Assembly (NCBI GenBank): GCA_015065425.1 | Contig: SVQH01000021.1 | Span: 1-49,795 of the forward strand | Length of the DNA stretch: 49,795 nt | Direction: 5' to 3' | Origin: Oscillospiraceae bacterium | GTDB taxonomy: Bacteria > Bacillota > Clostridia > Oscillospirales > Acutalibacteraceae | In this document: in pieces, positions 40,335 through 49,209 of the stretch | Layout: each line of letters opens with the position of its first letter | How positions within the stretch are numbered: position 1 is the first letter of the stretch | Notes under the pieces: generated by a model | Told to the model about the DNA's origin: nothing | The model's input: the letters and a program-made list of their open reading frames with translations, nothing else | Database searches by the model: none | Made by a program: the position numbers and the translations under genes

Positions 40335-41846
40335 ATGAATATTGAAAATAAGACAGTTAAAACCTTTAAAACGCCGATTAGTGTAAATTCTCAGCAGAGT
40401 GTCGAACAGGAATTCATACTTCCGGATTATTACGGTGATATAAGTAAGATACTTAAATGCTCACTTGTCCCCAATTATGACAATGTTTCAGTATCAGGTG
40501 ATAAAATCAGTATTTCGGGTACCTGCCGTCTTCTTCTTGTATATTACGGAGAGGATAAAAAGCTTTATAGTTACTCAAATGATATAGCTTATACAAAAAT
40601 GATGCAGTGCAGCGGCATTGAAGCAGGGGATTGTGTCAGTGTAAATGTGAAGCTTTTATCAGAGAATTGCCGTGCTCTCGGACCGAAAAGAATTGAGGTC
40701 AGAGGCATGGTGCATCTGAATGCACTTGTATACGGAGTAAAAGCAATAAATATTGTATCGGATATTACAGATAACAATATTGAAATAAGAAGCACTTCCG
40801 ATTATGTGTTTATTCCTTCTTGCTGTGTTCAAAGGGATTTCTCTCTTGAAGAAAATGCAGAACTTAGCATTAAGGGAAGTACCTGTGAGGTAATTCATAC
40901 AGAGGACAGACTTATAATCAGTGAGATGAAGTCTATAGACAATAAAGTTTATATGAAAGGTGAACTTTTTGTCGAAGTAATCTACATTGATGATGAAGGC
41001 GATACCGGAAAGCGTTCATTTTCGTTGCCGGTATCTGAAGTCGTAGATGCTTATGAAGCATGTGAAGATGATATATGCTGTCTTACTGATGTTTATACTG
41101 TTGTAAATACCGTGATAAAAGATAGTGTGTCGAATGAAAAAGCCCTTTCTTTGACTGCAAAAATAAATTTTGTTCTTGTTGCGGGAAAGCAGTGTGAGCT
41201 TTCTTGTATATCTGATTTATATTCAACAGGAGACGGCATAAATACTGTTTTTGAAGAAGTTGAATTCAGAAAAGAAATGAAAATCAATGAAAAAACATTT
41301 ACTGTTAATTATGAAACGGATGTTTTTGAGGAAGATATAGCCGGTATCGGTGACAGTTTTATTGAAAATCTTCAAATTATTACGGAAAAGAAGGAAAACG
41401 GATTTGTATTAGTTGTAAATGCAAATTGTAATGCACTTCTTAATCTTTCTGAAGGTATGCACAGCTTTATTACAAGAAAATGTAACGAGGAATATGTTCC
41501 TGAAATTAATGAAAATGTTGAAAATATATTGATAACCGATGCAAAAATTCTGAGCGTAATGGCAATAAGACAAGCTGATAATAAAATTAAATTTACTTTT
41601 GATGTTTGTGTTAAATATCATGAAGCAATCAAATGTAAAGTAAAAACTTTGTCAAAGATATCTCCCTGTGAAGCAGAAAGCTTTGCAAAAGAAAAAGGTA
41701 TTGTTCTGTATTATGCAAAGAAAAATGAAAGTCTGTGGGAAATAGGAAAGGAAAACAGAGCGTCACAGAGCTTTATCAGAAGCATAAACGGGATTGAAGA
41801 AGATATACTTACCGAAGACCGTGTCCTTGTTTTTCCTGAACTTTAA
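40335..41846 (+). CDS. SPOCS (DUF3794)-LysM protein, SipL-like
   Basis: A 503-residue protein with repeated SPOCS/DUF3794 modules (the first with ILPDYYGDISKILK, residues 26-39, and others near 190-300 and 320-430) and a C-terminal LysM domain (about 455-503, YYAKKNESLWEIG, VLVFPEL). This matches SipL of Clostridioides difficile, which binds the coat morphogen SpoIVA during spore coat assembly. It has no signal peptide, as expected for a mother-cell protein. ATG 40335 has GGGAGTG 6 bases upstream. It suggests the organism forms spores or descends from spore formers. Confidence 0.85.
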   Translation: MNIENKTVKTFKTPISVNSQQSVEQEFILPDYYGDISKILKCSLVPNYDNVSVSGDKISISGTCRLLLVYYGEDKKLYSYSNDIAYTKMMQCSGIEAGDCVSVNVKLLSENCRALGPKRIEVRGMVHLNALVYGVKAINIVSDITDNNIEIRSTSDYVFIPSCCVQRDFSLEENAELSIKGSTCEVIHTEDRLIISEMKSIDNKVYMKGELFVEVIYIDDEGDTGKRSFSLPVSEVVDAYEACEDDICCLTDVYTVVNTVIKDSVSNEKALSLTAKINFVLVAGKQCELSCISDLYSTGDGINTVFEEVEFRKEMKINEKTFTVNYETDVFEEDIAGIGDSFIENLQIITEKKENGFVLVVNANCNALLNLSEGMHSFITRKCNEEYVPEINENVENILITDAKILSVMAIRQADNKIKFTFDVCVKYHEAIKCKVKTLSKISPCEAESFAKEKGIVLYYAKKNESLWEIGKENRASQSFIRSINGIEEDILTEDRVLVFPEL

Positions 41847-41855
41847 TATTTGTTC

Positions 41856-41884
41856 TTGATTTATTTTTTGTGTTGGTATATAGT
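41856..41884 (+). promoter_or_regulatory. Promoter of sdaA
   Basis: TTGATT (41856-41861), a 17-base spacer and TATAGT (41879-41884), about 30 bases before the gene. Confidence 0.6.
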
Positions 41885-41914
41885 TATGACGGAATAAACA
41901 ACAGGAGATAAGTC

Positions 41915-43141
41915 ATGGATAAAAAATTTTCAGACAGTGGGATGGAATCGTTGAGAGAACTCTATAAAATCGGTGTAGGTCCATCAAGCTCACATACGAT
42001 GGGACCTGAAAGAGCAGCAAAAATTATTTCTCTTAAACACCCGGATGCGGATAAGTATTCTGTAACTTTGTACGGGTCACTTGCAAAAACGGGCATCGGA
42101 CACAGAACTGACTATATAATCCGTAAAACGCTGTCAGAAGATAAGACAGAAATTATATTTAATGAAGAAAAATATGATTTGCCGCATCCCAATACCATGC
42201 ATTTTTCAGTTATCAAAAATGAAGCTGTAATAGCAGATTATACGGTTTACAGTATCGGCGGCGGAGCCATAAGATTTGAAGGTGAAGCTGTAAGCTCACC
42301 TGTAAGACCATATAAATTGTCTACCTTTTCTGAAATATCAGATTATTGCAGGAAGCACGACAAGAGATTATGGCAATATGTAGAAGAAGTTGAGGGCTTT
42401 GAAATCTGGGATTTCCTTCAGACTGTCTGGGATTGTATGAAAAATTCTGTTAAGGAAGGTATTTCTTCAGAGGGAGAGATATTCGGCGGACTTCATGTTC
42501 AACGTAAGGCAAAACAGCTTTACAATTACAGACACATGGATGAACTTGCAGAGACCAAAGAAAACCGTCTTGTGTGTTCCTATGCTTTTGCCGTTAGTGA
42601 ACAGAATGCTTCCTGTGACGGTAAAATTGTAACTGCTCCTACCTGCGGTGCAAGCGGTGTTGTTCCTGCAGTGCTGAAATATACTCAGGATAAGAAAAAA
42701 CTTTCTGACTCGGATATTCTGCGTGCTCTTGCCACAGGAGGACTTATAGGGAATATTATAAAAACCAATGCATCCATAAGCGGTGCTGAGGCGGGGTGTC
42801 AGGCTGAAATAGGAAGTGCCTGTTCAATGGCTGCAGCGGCTCTTGGAGAATTGTATGAAATGGATATTGATCAGATTGAGTACGCTGCAGAGGTTGCAAT
42901 GGAGCATCATCTCGGACTTACTTGTGACCCTGTAAGGGGGCTTGTGCAGATTCCTTGTATTGAACGCAATGCCGTTGCTGCAATGAGAGCCATAAATGCT
43001 GTTAATCTTGCCAATTTCCTTGCAGGTTCAAGAAAGATATCTTTTGACCTCGTAGTTAAAACGATGTATGAAACAGGAAGAGATTTACACAACAGATACC
43101 GTGAGACAAGCGAAGGCGGTCTCGCAAAACTTTATAATTAA
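41915..43141 (+). CDS. sdaA: L-serine dehydratase (single-chain, iron-sulfur type)
   Basis: A 408-residue L-serine ammonia-lyase that deaminates serine to pyruvate with a 4Fe-4S cluster. The N-terminal beta domain has GPSSSHTMGPERA, and the C-terminal alpha domain has APTCGASGVVPAVL, AGCQAEIGSACSM and QIPCIERNA with the cluster cysteines. Many Firmicutes split this enzyme into two chains; here both domains are fused as in E. coli SdaA. AGGAG precedes ATG 41915. It is a single gene with its own promoter and terminator. Confidence 0.93.
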   Translation: MDKKFSDSGMESLRELYKIGVGPSSSHTMGPERAAKIISLKHPDADKYSVTLYGSLAKTGIGHRTDYIIRKTLSEDKTEIIFNEEKYDLPHPNTMHFSVIKNEAVIADYTVYSIGGGAIRFEGEAVSSPVRPYKLSTFSEISDYCRKHDKRLWQYVEEVEGFEIWDFLQTVWDCMKNSVKEGISSEGEIFGGLHVQRKAKQLYNYRHMDELAETKENRLVCSYAFAVSEQNASCDGKIVTAPTCGASGVVPAVLKYTQDKKKLSDSDILRALATGGLIGNIIKTNASISGAEAGCQAEIGSACSMAAAALGELYEMDIDQIEYAAEVAMEHHLGLTCDPVRGLVQIPCIERNAVAAMRAINAVNLANFLAGSRKISFDLVVKTMYETGRDLHNRYRETSEGGLAKLYN

Positions 43142-43147
43142 AACAAA

Positions 43148-43180
43148 TGCGGAGTTTTCAATCTCCGTATTTTTTTTTGC
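43148..43180 (+). terminator. Terminator of sdaA
   Basis: TGCGGAG and CTCCGTA arms around an 8-base loop, followed by nine T residues. Confidence 0.85.
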
Positions 43181-43198
43181 GATTTTTTATTTTAGGTA

Positions 43199-43226
43199 TT
43201 GTATTATTTTATTTTAGTGGTAAAAT
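43199..43226 (+). promoter_or_regulatory. Possible promoter of the CobW pair
   Basis: TTGTAT (43199-43204), a 16-base spacer and TAAAAT (43221-43226). No palindrome like a Zur box is visible nearby. Confidence 0.45.
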
Positions 43227-43258
43227 TATATAGATATACTAATAAAAGGAAGATGAAT

Positions 43259-44368
43259 ATGACAAAAATAGATGTTTACTCGGGTTTTCTCGGTGCTGGT
43301 AAAACTACTCTTATAAAAAGACTTATCTCAGATTGTTATAATGGTGAAAAGCTTGTACTTATTGAAAATGAATTCGGTGAGATAGGAATTGATGGCGGTT
43401 TTTTGCAGGATGCAGGTATAGAAATTACTGAAATGAATTCCGGATGTATCTGCTGCAGTCTTGTAGGCGATTTCAGAACTGCTCTGTCCAAGGTAATTGA
43501 CGAATATACTCCCGACAGAATTCTTATTGAACCATCAGGTGTCGGAAAACTTTCTGATGTAATAAGAGCAGTAGAAAGTATAGCAGGAGAAAATATAATT
43601 CTCAATGCGTTCACAACTGTGGTCGATGCAGGAAAATGCAAGATGTATATGAAAAACTTCGGTGAGTTTTTCAATGATCAGATTGAACACGCAGGGACTA
43701 TAATAATGAGTCATGCAGACACTGTAAAGGCAGACAAACTCAGCACAGCAGTAGAACTTGTAAGAGAGAAGAATCCCTCTGCCGTAATCGTTACTACTCC
43801 TGTCAGCGAACTTTCTGCAGATGCACTTGTAAGTGCCATTGAGAGAAAAGATACACTTGAAGCGGTTATGGAAGCTATGCATCACGAGCATGAACATCAT
43901 CACCATCACCATCACGACCACGATGAAAACTGTGATTGCGGCTGTCACGACCATGAGCATCACCACCATCACGACCATGATGAGGATTGTGATTGCGGAT
44001 GCCATGACCATGAGCACCACCACCATGACCATGATGAGAACTGTGGTTGCGGCTGCCATGACCATGAACATCACCACCACCATCATCATGCTGATGAAGT
44101 TTTTGTCAGCTGCGGAAGAGAAACTACCGTTAAGTTTACTGCAGAAAGAATATCGGAAATTCTTGATTCTTTCTGTGATGAGGAAAAATTTGGTATTGTG
44201 CTCCGTGCAAAGGGTATTGTAGATTCTGTTGACGGAAATTGGATACATTTTGACTATACGCCCGGTGAGAGCGATGTAAGAACAGGCAGTGCAGGTATAA
44301 TCGGACGAATTTGTGTTATTGGTTCAGGTCTCAATGAAAAAGCTGTTGAAGAAGCATTCGGAATATAA
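43259..44368 (+). CDS. CobW-family GTPase (metallochaperone-like) with long His/Cys repeat
   Basis: A 369-residue G3E GTPase. Walker A GFLGAGKTTLI is near residues 7-17, the metal-binding GCICC motif is at about 63-67, and the C-terminal CobW-C domain is about residues 283-369. Residues 208-277 are a metal-binding reservoir of four units built on HDHExxHHHH with three DENCDCGC-type cysteine segments. The family delivers zinc or other metals to client enzymes under GTP control. ATG 43259 has AAAGGAAG about 7 bases upstream. The second CobW gene follows after 14 bases. Confidence 0.92.
   Translation: MTKIDVYSGFLGAGKTTLIKRLISDCYNGEKLVLIENEFGEIGIDGGFLQDAGIEITEMNSGCICCSLVGDFRTALSKVIDEYTPDRILIEPSGVGKLSDVIRAVESIAGENIILNAFTTVVDAGKCKMYMKNFGEFFNDQIEHAGTIIMSHADTVKADKLSTAVELVREKNPSAVIVTTPVSELSADALVSAIERKDTLEAVMEAMHHEHEHHHHHHHDHDENCDCGCHDHEHHHHHDHDEDCDCGCHDHEHHHHDHDENCGCGCHDHEHHHHHHHADEVFVSCGRETTVKFTAERISEILDSFCDEEKFGIVLRAKGIVDSVDGNWIHFDYTPGESDVRTGSAGIIGRICVIGSGLNEKAVEEAFGI
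43880..44089 (+). repeat. In-frame His/Cys-coding tandem repeat
   Basis: Three diverged copies of a unit about 55-65 bases long, rich in CAT/CAC and GAC/GAT codons, with a partial fourth. Each full unit encodes a His cluster followed by DHDE-C-x-CGC. Copy number could vary between strains by slippage or recombination. Confidence 0.85.
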
Positions 44369-44382
44369 AAGGGGATGAAAAA

Positions 44383-45324
44383 ATGGCAATTCCTGTTTAT
44401 TTATTTACGGGTTTTCTTGAATCCGGTAAAACAACATTTATTCAGGATACACTTGAAGATAAAAGATTCAATTCAGGAGAAAGAACTCTTCTTCTTGTGT
44501 GTGAAGAGGGCGAGGAGGAATACGAACCGCTTAAATTCAGCGGAAAAAATGTATGTATCCATACGATAGATTCAGTGGATGAACTTGATGAAAATAAACT
44601 GCAGGAAATGGTAAAGTCTTTTAAGGCAGAAAGAGTTCTCGTCGAATATAACGGAATGTGGCTGATACAGAATTTTTATGATAATATGCCCGAAGATTGG
44701 GTTCCGTATCAGAATATGCTGTTTTTTGATACCAATACTTTTCTCAGCTACAATGCAAATATGAGAAGTCTTGTTGTTGATAAGCTTTCCGATTGTGATG
44801 TCTGTGTTTTTAACAGAATTGAAAAAGGCTTTGATACCATGGAGCTTCACAAGATAGTAAGGGCATCTTCAAGAAGAACCAACATTTTATATGAATATGC
44901 AGACGGCACTCTTGTTCCCGACGAAATTGAAGATCCGCTGCCTTTTGATATCAATGCTCCCGTAATCAACATTGAAGACAGGGATTTTGCATTGTTTTAC
45001 AGAGATCTTACTGAAGAAATGAAAAAATATAAAGGAAAAACCGTAAGATTCAAAGCACTTGCAGCAACTGACCCTAAGTTTCCCGATAAGACATGTGCTC
45101 TCGGAAGACACATTATGACGTGCTGTGCTGATGATATACAGTATTGCGGGCTTGTTTCCAAAGTAAAAGATGTAGGTATGGTACAGAATGCTTCATGGTA
45201 CATTGTCACTGCAGAAGTAGATATCCGTTTTTCAAGGCTTTACGGAAAAAAAGGACCTGTGTTCAATGTAAAAAGTCTTGTTGATGCCGAACCTCCTGAA
45301 GAACAGATTGCAACATTTTATTGA
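44383..45324 (+). CDS. CobW-like GTPase fused to a YcgQ/TIGR03943-like C-terminal domain
   Basis: A 313-residue protein. The N-terminal half is a CobW-type P-loop domain (Walker A GFLESGKTTFI, residues 9-19; NRIEKG as the guanine-specificity-like motif near 145), but the GCxCC metal motif is absent. The C-terminal part (about 205-313) has KYKGKTVRFKALA, FPDKTCALGRHIMTCCADD and WYIVTAEVDI. This closely resembles the soluble end of the YcgQ/TIGR03943 family, which in Bacillus belongs to the zinc-starvation response. It is paired with the previous CobW, so a metal-trafficking role is likely but unproven. Confidence 0.82.
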   Translation: MAIPVYLFTGFLESGKTTFIQDTLEDKRFNSGERTLLLVCEEGEEEYEPLKFSGKNVCIHTIDSVDELDENKLQEMVKSFKAERVLVEYNGMWLIQNFYDNMPEDWVPYQNMLFFDTNTFLSYNANMRSLVVDKLSDCDVCVFNRIEKGFDTMELHKIVRASSRRTNILYEYADGTLVPDEIEDPLPFDINAPVINIEDRDFALFYRDLTEEMKKYKGKTVRFKALAATDPKFPDKTCALGRHIMTCCADDIQYCGLVSKVKDVGMVQNASWYIVTAEVDIRFSRLYGKKGPVFNVKSLVDAEPPEEQIATFY

Positions 45325-45338
45325 TAAGGAGAATAATT

Positions 45339-47060
45339 ATGAATATTCCGAGATGTGAACATCCCAAACCTCAGTTTGAGAGAGAAAAATGGCTTAATCT
45401 TAACGGACAGTGGGATTTTTGTATAGATAACGGCAGAAGCGGTACTGCAAGAAAGTTTTATGAGAGTGCTGACGCTTTTGACAAAAAAATTACGGTTCCT
45501 TTCTGTGTAGAATCGGCACTTTCGGGTGTTGGTTGTAAAGATTTTATGTACGGAGTGTGGTACAGACGTACCTTTACTCTTGATGAAAACAGTGTAAGCG
45601 GAAGAACGGTCATACACGTCGGTGCAGCGGACTTCAGAACGGTTGTATATATCAACGGAAAAAAAGCAGGTACGCATGAAGGCGGTTATGTATCATTCAG
45701 CTTTGATATTACCGCTCTTGTTGTTTCAGGTGAAAATGTTATAACCGTATACTGCGAAGATGATACAAGAAATCCCATGATTCCAAGGGGAAAACAGAGC
45801 GAAGAATATTATTCACACGATTGTGATTATACAAGAACTACAGGTATATGGCAGACTGTATGGCTTGAGTTTACCCCTTCAAGCTATATAAAAAGCTTCA
45901 GATTTTATCCCGATTACAGAAACGGAACTCTTGCTGTCACGGGTGAAGTTGTCGGAACAGAGAAATTTAATGCTGTTGCATTATATGATGGCAGGGAAGT
46001 GGCAGAAGCTGTTATTCCTGATTGCTCAGGAGCTTTTGCTTTTACTTTGGAACTTAGTGAAATTCATCTTTGGGAAGTCGGAAACGGCAGACTTTATGAT
46101 ATTGAACTCACTTTCGGTGATGACAAGGTAATGAGTTATTTCGGTCTGCGTAACATCGGCTTTGACGGATATAAGTTCATGCTCAACGGAAAATCAGTTT
46201 TCCAGAGACTTGTGCTTGACCAGGGCTTTTATCCCGACGGAATTTATACAGCCCCCTCAGATGCTGCACTTCTTGCCGATATTAAAATGTCACAAAAATG
46301 TGGCTTTAACGGTGCAAGACTTCACGAAAAGGTTTTTGAGGAGAGATTTCTTTATCACTGTGATAAGGAAGGATATCTTGTATGGGGAGAATATCCCAAC
46401 TGGGGACTTGATCACACAAGACCCGAAGCTGTTTATACTTTCCTTCCTGAGTGGTTGTCTGAAATAGACCGTGACTTTAATCATCCTTCAATAATAGGCT
46501 GGTGTCCTTTCAATGAAACATGGGATATGAACGGAAGAAAGCAATATGACGGACTTCTCAGCCTTGTTTACAAGGCGACAAAAACGGCAGACAAAACACG
46601 TCCGTGCATTGATACGAGTGGTAATTTCCATGTTGAAACAGATATTTTTGATCTTCATGATTATGAACAGAATGTTGACCTTTTCAAAAAGAATAATGAT
46701 ATTATCATTGAAACAGGAATTCCCTTTGACAGGTTCACTGACAGGCAGGAATACAAACAGGGAATGCCCGTATTTATCAGTGAATACGGCGGCATAAAAT
46801 GGAGCCCTGTTTCAGGTAATTCCCGTGATGTTTCATGGGGTTACGGCAACGCACCCACAAGCGAAGAGGAATTCAAGGAGAGATATAAAGGTCTTACAGA
46901 TGCACTTCTTGACAATCCTTGTCTGTTTGGTTTCTGTTATACTCAGCTTACTGATGTCGAGCAGGAACAGAACGGCGTATTTACTTATGACAGAAAAGAA
47001 AAATTCCCTTCAGAATTTTTCCGTTCCGTAAATTCACGGAAAGCTGCTGTCGAGGATTAA
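45339..47060 (+). CDS. GH2-family glycosidase (beta-galactosidase/beta-glucuronidase type)
   Basis: A 573-residue GH2 enzyme. The N-terminal sugar-binding jelly roll has WLNLNGQWDF and the immunoglobulin-like domain follows. The TIM barrel has acid/base Glu393 in FNETW and nucleophile Glu482 in ISEYGG. It is short for GH2 because the C-terminal domains are missing, similar to some clostridial enzymes. There is no signal peptide. ATG 45339 has AAGGAG 8 bases upstream; an ATA/ATG-less extension to 45321 is unlikely. It starts 14 bases after the CobW fusion, so the operon may run on, although the functions seem unrelated. Confidence 0.9.
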   Translation: MNIPRCEHPKPQFEREKWLNLNGQWDFCIDNGRSGTARKFYESADAFDKKITVPFCVESALSGVGCKDFMYGVWYRRTFTLDENSVSGRTVIHVGAADFRTVVYINGKKAGTHEGGYVSFSFDITALVVSGENVITVYCEDDTRNPMIPRGKQSEEYYSHDCDYTRTTGIWQTVWLEFTPSSYIKSFRFYPDYRNGTLAVTGEVVGTEKFNAVALYDGREVAEAVIPDCSGAFAFTLELSEIHLWEVGNGRLYDIELTFGDDKVMSYFGLRNIGFDGYKFMLNGKSVFQRLVLDQGFYPDGIYTAPSDAALLADIKMSQKCGFNGARLHEKVFEERFLYHCDKEGYLVWGEYPNWGLDHTRPEAVYTFLPEWLSEIDRDFNHPSIIGWCPFNETWDMNGRKQYDGLLSLVYKATKTADKTRPCIDTSGNFHVETDIFDLHDYEQNVDLFKKNNDIIIETGIPFDRFTDRQEYKQGMPVFISEYGGIKWSPVSGNSRDVSWGYGNAPTSEEEFKERYKGLTDALLDNPCLFGFCYTQLTDVEQEQNGVFTYDRKEKFPSEFFRSVNSRKAAVED

Positions 47061-47156
47061 TGTTTAAGAGTCTTTAAAGGTTATTGGATATACTAAAATT
47101 ATCAGGAATATTTTTCCTGAGTCCCCCTTTCTCTTAATCATATTGTAAGTAATTAC

Positions 47157-47193
47157 GACAGAGGCTTCGGAACAATGCTCCGGAGCTTTTGTC
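47157..47193 (+). promoter_or_regulatory. 15-base-pair hairpin upstream of htpG
   Basis: Bases 47157-47171 pair along their full length with 47179-47193 when G-T pairs are allowed, around the loop ACAATGC. It ends 25 bases before the htpG start. It may be the GH2 terminator (T-tract is short) or a 5'-UTR structure of htpG. Confidence 0.45.
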
Positions 47194-47218
47194 TATAAAA
47201 TTATAGGAAGTTGATGAA

Positions 47219-49090
47219 ATGAAAACAAAGCAGTTCAAAGCAGAATCAAAAAAGCTTCTTGATCTTATGATCAACTCAATTTACACGCATAAAGAAATTT
47301 TCCTCAGAGAGTTAATTTCAAATGCCAGTGATGCTATCGACAAACTTTATTTCAGATCTCTTACTGATGATAAAGTAGGTCTCGGAAAAGATGATTTTTG
47401 CATCAGAATTACTCCCGATAAAGAAAGCAGAACACTTACAATTTCTGATAACGGTATCGGTATGACGGCAGAAGAACTTGAAAATAATCTCGGTGTCATT
47501 GCAAAAAGCGGTTCTCAGAAATTCAAAGCCGAAAATGCAGATGAAAATATTGATATTATCGGTCAGTTCGGTGTCGGTTTTTATTCAGCCTTTATGGTAA
47601 GCAAATGCGTAAAAGTCATAACAAAGGCTTACGGCAGTGATGAGGCTTTTTGTTGGGAATCAAAAGGTGCTGAGGGTTATACTGTTACTCCTGCTGAAAA
47701 AGACAGTGTCGGTACGGAAATTATCCTTTATGTAAGTGATAATACTGAAGAAGTAAATTATGATGAATTCCTCGATCAGTACAGGCTTTCCGCTCTTGTC
47801 AAAAAATATTCAAATTACATCCGTTATCCTATCAGAATGGAATTTGAAACAAAGGTTCCCTCAGAAGAAAATGAAGGAGAATATGAGACTGTAATCAAAG
47901 ACAGAACGCTCAACTCAATGATGCCTTTGTGGAAAAGAGCAAAAAATGAGATTTCTGACGAAGAATATAATTCTTTCTACAGAGATGTTTTCTATGATTA
48001 TGAAGAGCCCGTAAGAGTTATTCACTCAAAAACAGAAGGACAGGCTACTTATAACGCTCTTTTATATATTCCTTCTCATGCACCTTTTGATTATTATTCC
48101 AAGAATTACGAAAAAGGTCTTCAGCTCTTTTCAAAAGGTGTTCTTATTACGGAAAAGTGCAGTGAACTTCTGCCCGATTATTTTAATTTCGTTAAAGGTC
48201 TTGTTGACAGTGAAGATTTATCTCTCAATATTTCCCGTGAAATGCTGCAGCACGACCATCAGCTGAAGCTTATATCAAGAACTATTGAAAAGAAGATAAA
48301 GTCTGAACTTATAAAAATGCTGAACACGGACAGAGAAAAATATGAAAAGTTCTTTGAGGCTTTCGGAACTTCTCTTAAATTCGGTGTTTACAGTGATTAC
48401 GGTATGCACAAGGATGAACTTACCGACCTTCTTATTTTTAAGAGCTCAAAAGATAACAGCTGCGTTACACTTAAAGAATATGTTGATTCAATGCCGTCTG
48501 AGCAGAAGAGCATTTACTACGCTGCAGGTGAGACAGTTGACAGAATAGAAATGCTTCCTCAGGTTGAAAAGGTAAAAGACAAAGGCTTCGATATTCTTTA
48601 TCTTACCGATTATGTTGATGAATTTGCCGTGAAAACCATTATGGCTTATGAAGATAAGACTTTTGTCAACATTTGTGCTGATGAAGCAGACCTTGATACC
48701 GAGGAAGAGAAGAATGCTCTTAACACGGAAAACGAAGAGAATAAAGATATGTTTGATTTTATGAAAGAGTCTCTTTCAGGAGTTTCATCTGTTCGTTTTA
48801 CCAATAAACTCAAAAACCACCCTGTTTGTCTTACAAATGAGGGAGCCATTTCTGCTGAAATGGAAAAGGTTCTTAATTCCATGCCCGGTTCTGGCGGTGT
48901 GAAGGCTGAGTATGTTCTTGAAATAAATGTTTCTCACCCCATCGCTGAGAAACTTAAAGATTTGTATAATGATAACAAAGATAAGCTTTCCGATTATGCA
49001 AAGCTTCTTTATAATCAGGCAAGACTTATCGGCGGACTCACCATTAAAGATCCTGCAGAGTTTTCAAAACTTATATGTGACCTTATGTAA
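47219..49090 (+). CDS. htpG: Chaperone protein HtpG (bacterial Hsp90)
   Basis: A 623-residue Hsp90. The N-terminal GHKL ATPase has LRELISNASDAIDKL, ISDNGIGMT and GQFGVGFYSAFM. The middle domain has YIPSHAPFD and VDSEDLSLNISREMLQ, with the catalytic Arg region. The C-terminal dimerisation domain is about 500-623. Length and motifs are canonical. AGGAAG precedes ATG 47219. No CIRCE element is visible, consistent with htpG not being in the HrcA regulon in many Firmicutes. A strong terminator follows. Confidence 0.97.
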   Translation: MKTKQFKAESKKLLDLMINSIYTHKEIFLRELISNASDAIDKLYFRSLTDDKVGLGKDDFCIRITPDKESRTLTISDNGIGMTAEELENNLGVIAKSGSQKFKAENADENIDIIGQFGVGFYSAFMVSKCVKVITKAYGSDEAFCWESKGAEGYTVTPAEKDSVGTEIILYVSDNTEEVNYDEFLDQYRLSALVKKYSNYIRYPIRMEFETKVPSEENEGEYETVIKDRTLNSMMPLWKRAKNEISDEEYNSFYRDVFYDYEEPVRVIHSKTEGQATYNALLYIPSHAPFDYYSKNYEKGLQLFSKGVLITEKCSELLPDYFNFVKGLVDSEDLSLNISREMLQHDHQLKLISRTIEKKIKSELIKMLNTDREKYEKFFEAFGTSLKFGVYSDYGMHKDELTDLLIFKSSKDNSCVTLKEYVDSMPSEQKSIYYAAGETVDRIEMLPQVEKVKDKGFDILYLTDYVDEFAVKTIMAYEDKTFVNICADEADLDTEEEKNALNTENEENKDMFDFMKESLSGVSSVRFTNKLKNHPVCLTNEGAISAEMEKVLNSMPGSGGVKAEYVLEINVSHPIAEKLKDLYNDNKDKLSDYAKLLYNQARLIGGLTIKDPAEFSKLICDLM

Positions 49091-49093
49091 ATA

Positions 49094-49128
49094 CAGAAAA
49101 AGCTGCAGATACTGCGGCTTTTTTTCTG
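49094..49128 (+). terminator. Terminator of htpG
   Basis: CAGAAAAAGC-GCA and TGC-GCTTTTTTTCTG arms form a long stem with one mismatch around ATAC, with a run of T residues. Confidence 0.85.
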
Positions 49129-49150
49129 AAGAATATTTACAAGATTTGTG

Positions 49151-49179
49151 TTGATTTTTTTAATTTAATATGATAAAAT
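49151..49179 (+). promoter_or_regulatory. Promoter of the GtrA-like gene
   Basis: TTGATT (49151-49156), a 17-base spacer and TAAAAT (49174-49179), 30 bases before the gene. Confidence 0.6.
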
Positions 49180-49209
49180 TTTCCAAAAACAATTTGGAGT
49201 TGGTAAATT

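Noticed and set aside
43199-43258. Upstream extension of the first CobW gene.
   Set aside because: It runs through the promoter, lacks a ribosome binding site, and adds residues before the conserved P-loop strand.
43880-44089. Repeats that might be taken for a CRISPR array.
   Set aside because: Units are in frame, encode His/Cys motifs, vary in length and have no unique spacers.
43535-44248. Minus-strand open frame of 237 codons opposite the CobW His/Cys repeat.
   Set aside because: It exists because CAT/CAC repeats read as ATG/GTG on the other strand, giving Met/Val-rich repeats. It has no ribosome binding site and the plus-strand gene is certain.
47089-47094. TATACT as the -10 of an htpG promoter.
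   Set aside because: No acceptable -35 hexamer at 16-18 bases upstream, so I do not call a promoter there.
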